A stretch of 53,237 bases of DNA, taken from contig NZ_BBOX01000072.1 of the NCBI RefSeq assembly GCF_001553455.1, positions 1-53,237 of the forward strand. Reading direction: 5' to 3'. Positions 34,990-44,525 of this stretch are shown piece by piece. The notes beneath the pieces were generated by a model. It saw nothing but the letters and a program-made list of their open reading frames with translations, searched no databases and had not been told where the DNA came from. The position numbers and the translations under genes are program-made. Every line of letters begins with the position of its first letter. Position 1 is the stretch's first letter. This DNA comes from Streptomyces hygroscopicus subsp. hygroscopicus. GTDB taxonomy: Bacteria; Actinomycetota; Actinomycetes; Streptomycetales; Streptomycetaceae.

Positions 34990-35445
34990 ATGCTTCGTAT
35001 GCTTCGTTCCCGTGTCGCGGCGGCCGGAGGCTGTGTGGCCGCGCTCGGCATCGCAGCCGCCCTGGCCGCCGGGGCGCCCGCCTCGGCCACCGACCGGACC
35101 GACCCCAACGACCGCTACACCGCCGAGGAGATCCACCACTTCCTGGAGGGCTTCTACGGCAACCACGGCCCGCGCCCCTGGGAGCGCGAGCACCTGGTCT
35201 CGGACCGGCTCAAGGAGCGGATCGCCCAGACACCCGGCTACGACCTGCTGCTGTGCGCGCAGAACGAGCCGCGGGACATCGAGGTCGGCGAGGTGACCAC
35301 CGCCCAGTCCGCGCGGGTCGGCTGGGCGACCATCACCACCCACTGGTCCCAGTCGCCGCGAACCGCGGCCTTCACCGCGTACGTGGACCTCGACGGCAGT
35401 CGGCCGCTCCAGCTCCTCGACGTGGACTGCGCCCCCGGGGACTGA
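34990..35445 (+). CDS. Small secreted protein
   Basis: 151 residues. Clear signal peptide: MLRMLRSRVAAAGG then a hydrophobic Ala/Gly core and the cleavage site ASA before TDRTDPN. The mature part is about 118 residues with YTAEEIHHFLEGFYGNHGP, two Cys (one late, VDCAPG) and VGWATITTHWS. I do not recognise the family. It follows the receptor-like gene by 93 bp on the same strand and may be co-expressed. ATG 34990 follows CCGGGGG. Confidence 0.7.
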   Translation: MLRMLRSRVAAAGGCVAALGIAAALAAGAPASATDRTDPNDRYTAEEIHHFLEGFYGNHGPRPWEREHLVSDRLKERIAQTPGYDLLLCAQNEPRDIEVGEVTTAQSARVGWATITTHWSQSPRTAAFTAYVDLDGSRPLQLLDVDCAPGD

Positions 35446-35461
35446 TCCCGCCGGGGCGCGG

Positions 35462-36064
35462 CTAGGAGTGCTGGATCGTCTGTCCTTCGGGGACCCGGTA
35501 GCAGCCCGAGGTGACCTCGATGCCGATGCTCGGGGTGTCCCGCTTGCTGTACCCGACGATCCAGACACTCATCTTCTTGGCGTCGTTGTCCGCGACGACA
35601 TTGAGGTTCTTGTTCGCACTGTTGTCGCGGTAAGAACTCTTGATCACCCAATCGCCCGTACCGAGTTTCTCCTTGAGGTTCTCCATGGCGACGTCGTTGT
35701 CCGCGCCGGACTCGGGCGTGAAGTTCCACGGGTGGTAGACCTGGAAGTACGTGTCCGGGTCCTTGCCGGAACACGCCTTGACACCGGGCCCCGCCTGGGA
35801 CGCCGTACCGGGCACCCCGAGGAAGTCGTAGATCTGGCTGGAGACCGCTTTCACGGCGGCGACCGCCTCGTCGGTGCCGGCCGTGCCCGCGTGGGGAATC
35901 CCCGACGCCGAGTCGCCCGACTCGCTGGTGTTGGTGGTGGGAGATTCGGGGGTGTCGTCGTTGGTCATGCCGCATCCACTGAGAAGAAGGCCGGTCAACA
36001 CCAGAGGGAACACGGCACGCCCCGGGCGACGCCGATGAGCGGTGGGAAGCGGTGCGCGGAGCAT
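35462..36064 (-). CDS. Putative lipoprotein
   Basis: 200 residues. Lipobox LLLSGC after a hydrophobic stretch (FPLVLTGLLLSG), then a Thr/Ser/Glu-rich linker and a small domain with two further Cys (KACSGKDPD and TSGCYRVPEG) that could form a disulphide. Should be anchored on the outer face of the membrane. It follows the DUF1023 pseudogene by 65 bp on the same strand; small lipoproteins are frequent partners there. Function unknown. Confidence 0.75.
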   Translation of the reverse strand: MLRAPLPTAHRRRPGRAVFPLVLTGLLLSGCGMTNDDTPESPTTNTSESGDSASGIPHAGTAGTDEAVAAVKAVSSQIYDFLGVPGTASQAGPGVKACSGKDPDTYFQVYHPWNFTPESGADNDVAMENLKEKLGTGDWVIKSSYRDNSANKNLNVVADNDAKKMSVWIVGYSKRDTPSIGIEVTSGCYRVPEGQTIQHS

Positions 36065-36129
36065 GCGAGTCCTTGGTGTTGTCCGGCAGGCCGATGGGGG
36101 TGGGTGTTTGCACGCCTGGGTGGGGTTCG

Positions 36130-37950
36130 TTACCGGGGAGCGGTGACGTCGCCGTACTCCCCGACCACGACCAGAGCCTGGTTCTTCAGCGCGGTCGTGC
36201 CCTTCTCCCAGTACTCACTGTGACCCTCCGCTCCCGTGGTCGCCTGGGGGCCACTGCCCTCAGCGTGCGTGTTCATCTGGTGCGCGCCGAAGGCATCGTC
36301 GCTGGGGATGAGGAATACGCCGCCGCCCATCTTCCACTGACTGCCGCCGTGACCCCAGCGGCCGATGTCCGGGACCTTGTCCCCGTCCGCTTCCTCGTTC
36401 CACACGTGCCCCTTCGGAACGTCCATCTCATCGGCCGACCCCACCTTCACCCCTGGGCTCCCGGCGAAGATCACATCATCCGCATTGAGGTCGCCTGTCT
36501 GGGCCGCTGCCCCGATGAGGGTGGTGCCGTAGGAGTGCCCGATGGCCGTGCGGTGCGGCTCGCTGGAACCACTGTACGAGGCGTCGAGACCGTCCAGGAA
36601 CTTCCGATAAGCGGGCGCTCCGTCGTAGGCGTAGTGCTCGAACGGGGCATCTTTGACGATGCTCTGCGGGGCGTCGTAGCCGAGCCAGGTGATGGTCGAC
36701 ACGGAGGCATTCGATGTCGCCTGCTGTGTCTGGCGCCACAGCTCGGTCATCCGGTCGACGTTGCCCCCGATACTGCCCAGGTTCGACGTCGTGCCGGGCA
36801 CGTATACGGCCTGGTGCCGAGCGGTGTCCGGGTTGCCGTTGGCCACGATGGCCCGGCCGTTGCCCTCCGGACTGAAGCCGAGCAGATACGCCTCGGGCAA
36901 GCCGCCCACGCCGGTCTGGTCGAACCGGGTCTGGATGGCGTTCATGCCTTTGAGGGACGACTTCAGGTGCCGGTACTGGTCGCCGTACTTCTTGTCCCAC
37001 TCCATCCACTCGTCGGTGTGTACCTTGGAGGATAAACATGCCGGCGGTGATCCATGTCCACTCGTTCGCGGGCGGCTTGGGGATCCCGTTCAGCTCCGTC
37101 CGGTACTGGCCCCGCTTCTCGTCGAGGACGATACGGTTGGCCTCGTCCCGAGCCGTGGCGGGCAGGCCATCGAGCCCGCCGACGGTGTTCGGCTGGAGCG
37201 CGGTCCAGGCCGCCTGCTGTTCGGGGTCGAGCCCCTTCCACCAGTCCGCGTTGGCTTTCGGGCTGCCGTCCTTCGGGGGCTGCGGCAGGGAGTCCAGATA
37301 GTCCCGGCCCACCCTGCGGACGCCCTCCGTGTCCTTCCCCGCATCTGCCCAGTCCTCGGCGGACACGACCAGGTCGTCGTCCGCCTTGAGCTTGCGCAGC
37401 TGCGGCGCCCACTTCTGGTCCGCGTCCGTGGCCTCCTTCAGAGCCTCCGCGATGCGGTTGGCGATACCCTGGGCTATCGCGTAGTTCGGGTTCGGGTCGA
37501 AGTTGCCCGCCTGGCGCTGGATCGCCCGGACCTGTTCGGACAGGGTGCGCTGGCCGAACCGGGCTGCGGCGGGGAGCCGCCCGGGTTCTCACCGGCTGCC
37601 GGATAGGCCACAGAGCCATCGGCGCCCACCGTGAACGTGTGCTCGGCCGCCTCCGACAGCGCCCGCTTCAGTTTGTCCTGCGCCGGGCGCATGTCCGCCG
37701 CGAAGGCGTTCAGGGCTGTGGCGACCAGACCGCACTCGACCTGCACGTAATGAAAGTTTTCCGCCACCGCGCGCAGTTGGACGACCGCGGCATCGACCGC
37801 CTCACCTTTCAGCGCTTTCCGCATCTGGATGGTGATCCGCTGCTCCAGCGCGTCCTTCGCCTGACTCGCCATGTCGCTGACCGAGCGGTAGCCGGTCGCC
37901 TGGTCCTCGAACTCGTGCAGCTTGAGCGTCTTCAGCGCCTCGATGTCCAT
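36130..37950 (-). pseudogene. DUF1023 alpha/beta hydrolase broken by two frameshifts
   Basis: Joining three frame pieces gives one Streptomyces DUF1023 protein of about 600 residues. Piece 1 (37950 to about 37585): MDIEALKTLKLHEFEDQATG, helical, WXG/ESX-like. Piece 2 (about 37585-37040) in another frame: GNFDPNPNYAIAQGIANRIA, KADDDLVVSAEDWADAGKD, GLDGLPATARDEANR. Piece 3 (about 37035-36130) back in the first frame: EWMEWDKKYGDQYRHLK, then the hydrolase core with VYVPGTTSNLGSI, STITWLGYDAP and the nucleophile GHSYGTTLIG, D and H late. Each junction needs one base gained or lost. Real decay or sequencing errors could explain it. Confidence 0.78.
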
Positions 37951-37952
37951 GG

Positions 37953-38063
37953 CTCAGGTCACTTTCCCCGCCGCCGCCGTGCACGGCGCCCGCCAGCCGC
38001 ATCCCGGGCCCGCTCGTGGCGCCGCCCTTGAGTCGCGCCCGTTCCTCCTCGAAACGAACTCAT
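37953..38063 (-). pseudogene. Truncated small partner gene of the DUF1023 hydrolase
   Basis: Read from ATG 38063 with one base skipped, it gives MSSF then EEERARLKGGATSGPGMRLA, which matches my memory of the short gene normally found just upstream of DUF1023 hydrolases in Streptomyces (about 100-130 residues). Here the frame is shifted at codon 4 and the gene runs straight into the hydrolase start after about 35 residues, so its C-terminal two-thirds is gone. Recognised from memory, not by alignment. Confidence 0.45.
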
Positions 38064-38416
38064 CTTCCCCCTCCACCACGCTTGAGCCGCGCATCACCCT
38101 CATCAGTCGCGGCCAGGCTAGAGGGAACAATACGGCGGCTCATGAGTACACGTACTCACAAGCCGGGCCGCATTTCCGGGCGCGGCCCGTCGTGGTCCAA
38201 AGATGAGGGGCCAGCCGTCCGCCTGGACCGCCGTGAGTCCTCGACCATGCCGTTGGGGCATCGCCGCTTTGCTGCGGCGGCGCGTCGACAGGTGACCCGT
38301 TGCGGAAGGGCCGGGCCGCGGCGGGTGAGCGGGTGGCAGGGATGTGGCGGGCGTTACCGAGGCGGGTCCGGAACGGTTGGTTCAGTTCTCCTGGGGCCAC
38401 CCCGTAGTCTCGCCGT
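38064..38416. other. 353-bp divergent spacer with a palindrome
   Basis: Between the decayed DUF1023 locus and the FUSC gene. At 38143-38158 lies TGAGTACACGTACTCA (7-bp arms around AC), a possible operator. Nothing else recognised. Confidence 0.55.
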
Positions 38417-40519
38417 ATGACCTGGTCGCACGCGTTGAAGGAGACCGCCCGCACAGGACTCGCCATCGAGCGCACCAGGACCGAACCGCTGGTGGCGATC
38501 CGCGGCGCCTGCGGTGTCGCGCTCATCATCGGGATGGCGCTGTGGCTCGGCTCGCCGACGCTCGCCGTCTCGGCGGCCTTCGGCGCCTTCTCCGCCGGGA
38601 TCGCCACCTTCCAGCGCAGCTGGCGGCCCCGCCCCTGGCTGGCGCTGGCCGCCGCGGCCGGGCTCGCGGTGAGCACCTTCCTCGGCTACCTGGCCGCCAG
38701 CCACACCGCCACCTTCGTCCTCATGCTCGCCGTCTGGACGCTGCTGACGGGCATGTCCTGGGCGGTCGGCCCGGTCTCCGGGCTGGTCTCCACGCAGATG
38801 GTGGCCGTCATGCTGGTCACGGTCACCCTCCCGACCTCGGTCCTGGGCGCACTGGGGCACGCCCTGCTGATCGGGCTCGGCGGTGTGGTGCAGGCCCTGC
38901 TGATCGTGCTCTTCCCGGTGCGGCCCTGGGGCGTACAGCGCGACGCCCTCGCGGACGCGCTCGCCGCCGTCGCGGACTACGCCCGCAGACTGCGCCACGA
39001 CCCGATGGCGCCGTTCGACCCCAAGCCGCTGATGGAGGCCCGCAGCGCGGCCGCCCTCACCCCTCGTCAGGCCCGGCGGCGCCCGCGCCAGCTGCGGGGC
39101 TACCGGCTGCTGGCCGAACGGATCCGCCCGGTGCTCGCCTCGCTCGCCGACCCGGTCGTCGGTGCCCCCGAGGAGGGGCCGGAGCGCGACCGGGTGCGGG
39201 AACTGCTGGCCGCCACCGGCACCGTCCTGGACGCCGTGGCCCACGCCATCCGCCACGGCAGACCGGTGCGGGTGCCCTCCGACGCGATGTCCGTCCTGCA
39301 GGTGCCGGAGGAGGGCCCCAAGCTGAGCGGCCCCGCCCGCCGCGCCGCGCTGCGGCTCATCTCCCTGGTGGCGGACGTGGTGGAGGCGTCCGAGGAGCCG
39401 GTGGAGGAGGTGTCCGCCGAGGGCCGGACGGTCCACCGCTTCCTGCCCCGCCCCGGTATCCCGGGCACCGTGGCCGCGGCGCTGCGCGCCATCCGCCGCG
39501 AGGCCCGCTGGTCCTCGCCGGTGCTGCGCCACGCGGTGCGCCTGTGCGCGGTCGCCACCAGCGGCTATCTGCTGAGCACGGCTCTGCCGCTGGGGCACGC
39601 CTACTGGGCGCCGCTGACCTCCACGATGGTCCTGCGGCCGGACTTCGCCCAGACCTACTCCCGCGGCATCGCCCGCTTCCTGGGCACCCTAGCGGGGGTG
39701 CTGGTCGGCGGCGGGCTGGTGGCGCTGGTCCACCCCGGCCCGTACCTGAGCGCCGTACTGGCGGTGCTGTGCGTCCTGTCGATGTACCTGCTGCTGCGCA
39801 CCGGTTTCATCGTCACCTCCGCGTGCGTGAGCGCCTATGTCGTCTTCCTGCTCAGCATCCCGGGCGAGGCGTGGGCGCAGACCGTCCAGGCGCGGGTGGC
39901 GCTGACGCTGCTCGGCGGGGTGATCGCGATGGCCGCGTACGCGGTCTTCCCCGCCTGGGAGACGCCACGGCTGCGGGACCGGCTCGCGGACTGGCTGGCC
40001 GCGAACGGCTCCTTCGCCACCGCCGTCTTCGACGCCTACGCCCGCCCCGCCGACCGCCGGCCCCGCCAGGTGCGGGACGCCCTGCTGGACGCCCGCGCGG
40101 CGCGGGCGGCCTGGGAGCGGAGCGAGGCACAGGCCCACCGGGAACCGGTGCGCCACCGCGGACTGTCCCGGCACGCGGCACGGGCGGCGCAGACGGCGCT
40201 GTCCACGATGGGACGGGTCGTCATGTTGCTCGAGGCGCATCTGCCGGAGCGTGACGCGGCGCCGTCCGAGGAGGCCGCGGACTTCGCCGCGGCGCTGCGG
40301 CAGGCGCTGCCGAAGGCGGTCGAGGCGGTGCGGGAGCGGCAGCCGCTGGACTGGGAGGCGGTGCGCCGGTCGCTGGAGCGGTGGCAGCGGAAGGCCGGGG
40401 ACCGCCCGGGGGTGGCGCTGCGCGGGGCCGGTCAACTCCAGGACGCCCTGGACGATCTGGCGGAGGCGCTCGGCAAGAGCGCGCGGCAGCGGCGCACGCC
40501 CCGAGGCCCCAGTCAATGA
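38417..40519 (+). CDS. FUSC-family membrane transporter (aromatic acid exporter-like)
   Basis: 700 residues. Two membrane blocks, each of about six spans (roughly residues 25-175 and 370-520), separated by a cytoplasmic segment and followed by a helical C-terminal region. The second block carries the FUSC-like YWAPLTSTMVLRPDF, then RGIARFLGTLAGVLVGG. Members related to AaeB/YccS export aromatic or other organic acids or act in envelope stress; the substrate here is unknown. It precedes a thioesterase gene by 130 bp, so a role in exporting a metabolite from the adjoining PKS cluster is possible but unproven. Confidence 0.85.
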   Translation: MTWSHALKETARTGLAIERTRTEPLVAIRGACGVALIIGMALWLGSPTLAVSAAFGAFSAGIATFQRSWRPRPWLALAAAAGLAVSTFLGYLAASHTATFVLMLAVWTLLTGMSWAVGPVSGLVSTQMVAVMLVTVTLPTSVLGALGHALLIGLGGVVQALLIVLFPVRPWGVQRDALADALAAVADYARRLRHDPMAPFDPKPLMEARSAAALTPRQARRRPRQLRGYRLLAERIRPVLASLADPVVGAPEEGPERDRVRELLAATGTVLDAVAHAIRHGRPVRVPSDAMSVLQVPEEGPKLSGPARRAALRLISLVADVVEASEEPVEEVSAEGRTVHRFLPRPGIPGTVAAALRAIRREARWSSPVLRHAVRLCAVATSGYLLSTALPLGHAYWAPLTSTMVLRPDFAQTYSRGIARFLGTLAGVLVGGGLVALVHPGPYLSAVLAVLCVLSMYLLLRTGFIVTSACVSAYVVFLLSIPGEAWAQTVQARVALTLLGGVIAMAAYAVFPAWETPRLRDRLADWLAANGSFATAVFDAYARPADRRPRQVRDALLDARAARAAWERSEAQAHREPVRHRGLSRHAARAAQTALSTMGRVVMLLEAHLPERDAAPSEEAADFAAALRQALPKAVEAVRERQPLDWEAVRRSLERWQRKAGDRPGVALRGAGQLQDALDDLAEALGKSARQRRTPRGPSQ

Positions 40520-40524
40520 GGATC

Positions 40525-40549
40525 CCCCTAAACTAGGGGTGCCCCCTAC
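40525..40549. promoter_or_regulatory. CCCCTA/TAGGGG inverted repeat before the thioesterase gene
   Basis: CCCCTA AAC TAGGGG at 40525-40539, followed by GCCCCCTA at 40541-40548. The TAGGGG core is the same as in the repeats in front of the PKS gene, so both may be sites for the LAL regulator. Confidence 0.5.
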
Positions 40550-40649
40550 ATCATTGGTCGTGTTAGTCATGAGGGGGCAGTGCTGTTCCGGCGCGTCCTG
40601 GGATGCTTCGCCGGGAGGCTGCCCTGCCTGTCCCCCCACGGATTGCCCG

Positions 40650-41435
40650 ATGAGTGAAAGACTTTCCCAACGCATGGGTGCACAGCGAGAAGACAGCGTC
40701 TGGATACGACGATTCCATCCGGCGCCCGGCAGCCGCGCCCGGCTGGTCTGTTTGCCGCATGCCGGGGGTTCCGCGTCGTTCTTCTTCCCGATGTCCCAAA
40801 CGCTTTCCTCGTCCGCCGATGTCCTGTGCGTGCAGTATCCGGGGCGTCAGGACCGGCGGCAGGACGCGCTGATCGAGAACATCGGTGAGTACGCCGACAC
40901 CATCGCCGCGGAGTTGAAGCCCTGGCTCGATCTCCCGCTGGTCTTCTTCGGGCACAGCATGGGCGCGGTTCTCGCGTTCGAGGTGACCCGCCGGCTGGAG
41001 GAGGCCGACGCGGAGTTCTCCGCGCTCGCCCTCTTCGCCTCGGGCCGCCGGGCGCCGTCCTGTTACCGCGAGGAGAATGTGCACCGGCGTGATGACGACG
41101 GTGTCGTACGCGAGATGAAGCTGCTGAGCGGCACCGATGCGCGCGTCCTCGGAAATGAGGAGATTCTGCGCATGGCGATGCCGGCGATTCGCGGTGACTA
41201 CAAGGCGATCGAGACCTACCGTTGTGCGCCCGGCGCCGCCGTCCGCACCCCGATCACCGTGCTGACCGGCGACAACGACCCCAGGACCAGCCTCGAGGAG
41301 GCCACCGCGTGGCGGTCGCACACCACCGGGGCGTTCGACATCCGGGTGTTCCCGGGCGGCCATTTCTTCCTGGCCGGACATCAAGAGCAGATCATGAGCC
41401 TCGTCGCGGAGGCGCTTTCGGGGCCGAGACCCTGA
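40650..41435 (+). CDS. Type II thioesterase (alpha/beta hydrolase)
   Basis: 261 residues, the usual size of editing thioesterases. Seen: LVCLPHAGGSASFFFPMSQT, CVQYPGRQDRR, the nucleophile elbow FFGHSMGAVLAFEV (Ser near 102), the Asp in LTGDNDPRTS and the His in FPGGHFFLAGH. It removes wrong or stalled acyl groups from PKS carrier domains. The start is ATG 40650; ATG 40674 is also possible. Between the FUSC gene and the LAL regulator, it marks the beginning of the PKS cluster. Confidence 0.9.
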   Translation: MSERLSQRMGAQREDSVWIRRFHPAPGSRARLVCLPHAGGSASFFFPMSQTLSSSADVLCVQYPGRQDRRQDALIENIGEYADTIAAELKPWLDLPLVFFGHSMGAVLAFEVTRRLEEADAEFSALALFASGRRAPSCYREENVHRRDDDGVVREMKLLSGTDARVLGNEEILRMAMPAIRGDYKAIETYRCAPGAAVRTPITVLTGDNDPRTSLEEATAWRSHTTGAFDIRVFPGGHFFLAGHQEQIMSLVAEALSGPRP

Positions 41436-41538
41436 GCCGACCGCTTCGAAACCTAGCCGACGCACTGGAAAACACCGCGCGCCACGCCCGATGTACCCGG
41501 CGGTCCGTCAGGGGGCACCAGGTGGCGTTCCTCGGGGG

Positions 41539-44349
41539 ATGAATTCTTTGCCTGCGAACCTCTTCGAGTGGGAGAACCACCTGTCGGCGCTGCGCGAAAT
41601 GCTTCGCGGTGCGACGCAGGGCCGCGGCCGGCTGGCTCTTGTCAGCGGTGCGGTGGCCAGTGGGAAGACCACGCTGCTGAACACCTTTGCCGAACAGGTC
41701 ATCGAAAATGGCGCGTTGCTCCTGGAAGCGACCGGTTCGCGCGCCGAGAGCGACCTTCCCTTCGGAATTCTGCGCAAGATTTTCGACAACGCCGCGATGC
41801 CCCCCGATGTGCGATCCGAAGCGATCGCGCTGCTTGACGGGAACGCACTGGAAAGCACCGCCGCGGGACGCATGCACGTGATGTCCCAGATTTCCTCGGT
41901 ACTGCTGCGAATGGTCGACGATCGCACTCTTGTCGTCCTCGTCGACGATGTGCACTGCGGTGACGACCAGTCCCTGGAATTCCTGCTCCATCTGGCCCGC
42001 CGGGTGCGTCAGGCGAAGGTTCTCATCGTCCTCACCGAATCCCCCCGGCTCCGCCAGGAACAGTTCACCTTCCACGCCGAACTGCTCCGCCAGCCCAACT
42101 GCGTCCGCATGCGGCTGCACATGCTCACCGAGGCGGGTGTCGCCGAGGCGCTGGCCGGCTCGATGTCCACCACCGTCGCCGCCCGCCTGGCCCCCGAATG
42201 CCACCGCGTCTCCGGCGGCAACCCGCTGCTGCTGCGCGCCCTGCTGGAGGACTGGCGGACCCTCGGCGAGCACGGCGAAGCCCTTCAGCGCCCCGCGCCC
42301 GGTGAGGCGTTCGCCCACGCCGTCCTCGGCTGTCTGCACCGGGGCGAGCCCGAGGTGGTGCCGATCGCCCGCGGGATCGCCGTCCTGGGCGACGCCCGCT
42401 CCCCGCGCCTGCTGGGCCAGCTCCTGGACCTGAGCGTCAACACGGTCCAGCAGGGCGTCCAGGACCTGCACCAGTGCGCCCTGCTGGAACACAACGCCTT
42501 CCGCGACGAGGTGGCCCGCACCGCGGTGCTCGACGCGATCCCCCCGGCCGCCCGCTGCGCCCTGCACGCCCGCGCCGCCCGGCTGCTGCACACCGACGGC
42601 GCCTCCGCCCTCGACGTCGCCCGCCAGCTGGTCTCCGCCCGCCAGGACGCCGAACGCTGGACCGTCCCGGTGCTGCGCGAGGCCGCCGAGTTCGCCCTGG
42701 TCGACGAGGAGCTGGAGTTCGCGCTCCGCTGCCTGGAACACGCCCACCGCGCCTGCGAGCCCGGCCCCGAGCGCACCGCGCTCAAGGCCCGGCTGGCCGG
42801 CGTCGCCTGGCGGAACGGCCCGGCCGCCGCCGAAAGCCATCTGCCGGAGCTCACCGAGGACGCGCGGAAGGGCCTGCTCGCCCCGCGCGACATCGCCCCG
42901 ATCACCTCCTACCTCGCCTGGTCGGGACGGCTGGACGCGGCGGCCGACGGTGTCAGCGCCCTGGCCCGCACGGCCGGCACCGGCGACGACCCCGCGACGA
43001 CCGCCGCCGTCTCCGCCGCCGCCCAGTGGCTGACGATGCTCAGCCCGCCGCTGCGCGACCGCCTCCCCACCGTCGGGGCCGGCGGCGCGGCGGCCACCGG
43101 CGCCCCGCGCGACCCGGCCGGCCTGGCCCACGCCCACGCCGCGGCCACCATGTCCGCCGCGCTCACCGACGGCCAGGCCGACCGGGCCGTCATCGAGGCC
43201 GAACGCGCCCTCCAGCGCTACCACCTGAGCGACAGCACCCTCCAGCCGCTGGTCGTCGCGCTGCTGGCGCTGGTCCTGGCCGGCCGGCTCGACCTCGCCC
43301 TGTCCTGGTGCGAGCGGCTGCTGGGCGAATGCGCCTCCCGCCGCGTCCCCAGCTGGCAGGCGCTGCTGTCCGCGGTACGGGCCGAGATCGCGCTGCGCCA
43401 GGGCGATCTCCAGGTCGCCGCGAACCAGGCGCGCACCGCGATGGCGCGGATCCCGGTCCAGGGCTGGGGCGTGGGGCTGGGACTGCCGCTGTCCACCCTG
43501 ATCCAGGCCGAGACCGGGATGGGCCACTACGACGAGGCCATGGCGCTGCTCGAACAGCCGCTGCCCGACGAGCTCTTCCGGACCCTCCCCGGGCTGTTCT
43601 ACCTGCGGGCCAGGGGCCGCTGCCATCTGGCCACCGGCCGTTACCACGCCGCGCTCGGCGACTTCACGACCGCCGGTGAGCTGATGGACACCTGGCGGAT
43701 GGACATGCCCCTGCTCATCCCCTGGCGGCTGGACGCCGCCGAGACCTGGCTCGCCCTCGGCGATCCGGGGCGTGCCCGCGCGCTGGCCGAGGAGCAGCTG
43801 CGGCGCGGCCCGGACGACGCCCGGCTGCGCGGCGCCCTGCTGGTCGTCCTGGCCCGCACCGACGAGCTCAAGCGCCGGGTGCCCCGGCTCAAGGAGGCCG
43901 TCGAGATCCTGGAGGGCGGCGACGACCGCGTCCAGCTGGCCGGCGCGCTCGGTGAACTCGGCCGCGCCTACCGCTCATTGGGCGACTTCAACCGGGGGCG
44001 GGTGTTCGTCCGCAAGGCCTGGCACGTGGCGAAGACCTGCGGCGCCGATCCGCTGTGCCGGGAGCTGATGCCGCGGCACGCGGACAGCGGCGAGTTCGCC
44101 GCGGCCGCCGCCCAGCCGGGCCAGGGGAGCGAGCCGCAGCGCGATGTGGAGGCCCTGACCGAGGCGGAGGTGCGGATCGCGGTGCTGGCCGCGCACGGCA
44201 ACACCAACCGGGAGATCGCCTCCAAGCTGTTCGTCACCGTCAGCACCGTGGAGCAGCACCTGACCCGCATCTACCGCAAGCTGAACGTCAAGCGGCGCCG
44301 CGACCTGCCCGCGAAACTCTCGGACAGCAGCCTGACCGGGACGGTGTGA
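41539..44349 (+). CDS. LAL-type LuxR family regulator
   Basis: 936 residues, the large ATP-binding LuxR class (as PikD). N-terminal ATPase: Walker A GAVASGKT (37-44) and Walker B LVVLVDDVHCGD (about 130-141), then the sensor-like SGGNPLLL. The middle 500 residues are helical repeats. The C-terminal LuxR HTH is LTEAEVRIAVLAAHGNTNRE, IASKLFVTVSTVEQHLTRIY, RKLNVKRRRDLP. ATG 41539 behind CGGGGG. Such proteins are pathway-specific activators of PKS clusters; it likely controls the PKS at 49546 and the thioesterase. No TTA codon was noted, but I did not scan every codon. Confidence 0.92.
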   Translation: MNSLPANLFEWENHLSALREMLRGATQGRGRLALVSGAVASGKTTLLNTFAEQVIENGALLLEATGSRAESDLPFGILRKIFDNAAMPPDVRSEAIALLDGNALESTAAGRMHVMSQISSVLLRMVDDRTLVVLVDDVHCGDDQSLEFLLHLARRVRQAKVLIVLTESPRLRQEQFTFHAELLRQPNCVRMRLHMLTEAGVAEALAGSMSTTVAARLAPECHRVSGGNPLLLRALLEDWRTLGEHGEALQRPAPGEAFAHAVLGCLHRGEPEVVPIARGIAVLGDARSPRLLGQLLDLSVNTVQQGVQDLHQCALLEHNAFRDEVARTAVLDAIPPAARCALHARAARLLHTDGASALDVARQLVSARQDAERWTVPVLREAAEFALVDEELEFALRCLEHAHRACEPGPERTALKARLAGVAWRNGPAAAESHLPELTEDARKGLLAPRDIAPITSYLAWSGRLDAAADGVSALARTAGTGDDPATTAAVSAAAQWLTMLSPPLRDRLPTVGAGGAAATGAPRDPAGLAHAHAAATMSAALTDGQADRAVIEAERALQRYHLSDSTLQPLVVALLALVLAGRLDLALSWCERLLGECASRRVPSWQALLSAVRAEIALRQGDLQVAANQARTAMARIPVQGWGVGLGLPLSTLIQAETGMGHYDEAMALLEQPLPDELFRTLPGLFYLRARGRCHLATGRYHAALGDFTTAGELMDTWRMDMPLLIPWRLDAAETWLALGDPGRARALAEEQLRRGPDDARLRGALLVVLARTDELKRRVPRLKEAVEILEGGDDRVQLAGALGELGRAYRSLGDFNRGRVFVRKAWHVAKTCGADPLCRELMPRHADSGEFAAAAAQPGQGSEPQRDVEALTEAEVRIAVLAAHGNTNREIASKLFVTVSTVEQHLTRIYRKLNVKRRRDLPAKLSDSSLTGTV

Positions 44350-44525
44350 GGGCCCGTCGGCCACCGAGTGCCGCGGGGAGCGCGCCGTGTGCCGCGGGGG
44401 GGACGCGGCGTGTGCCGCACGGAACGTGCCGTTGGCCGCGGGGAGCGCGCCGTTCGCCGCACGGAACGCGGCGTTGTGTCCGCAAGGCGGCGTTCGGCCA
44501 CGGCGACGGCGTCGTCAAGCCGCGG

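Noticed and set aside
36130..37950. Programmed frameshifting in the DUF1023 gene
   Set aside because: Two shifts at unrelated sites without slippery runs or a downstream stem; decay or sequence error is simpler.
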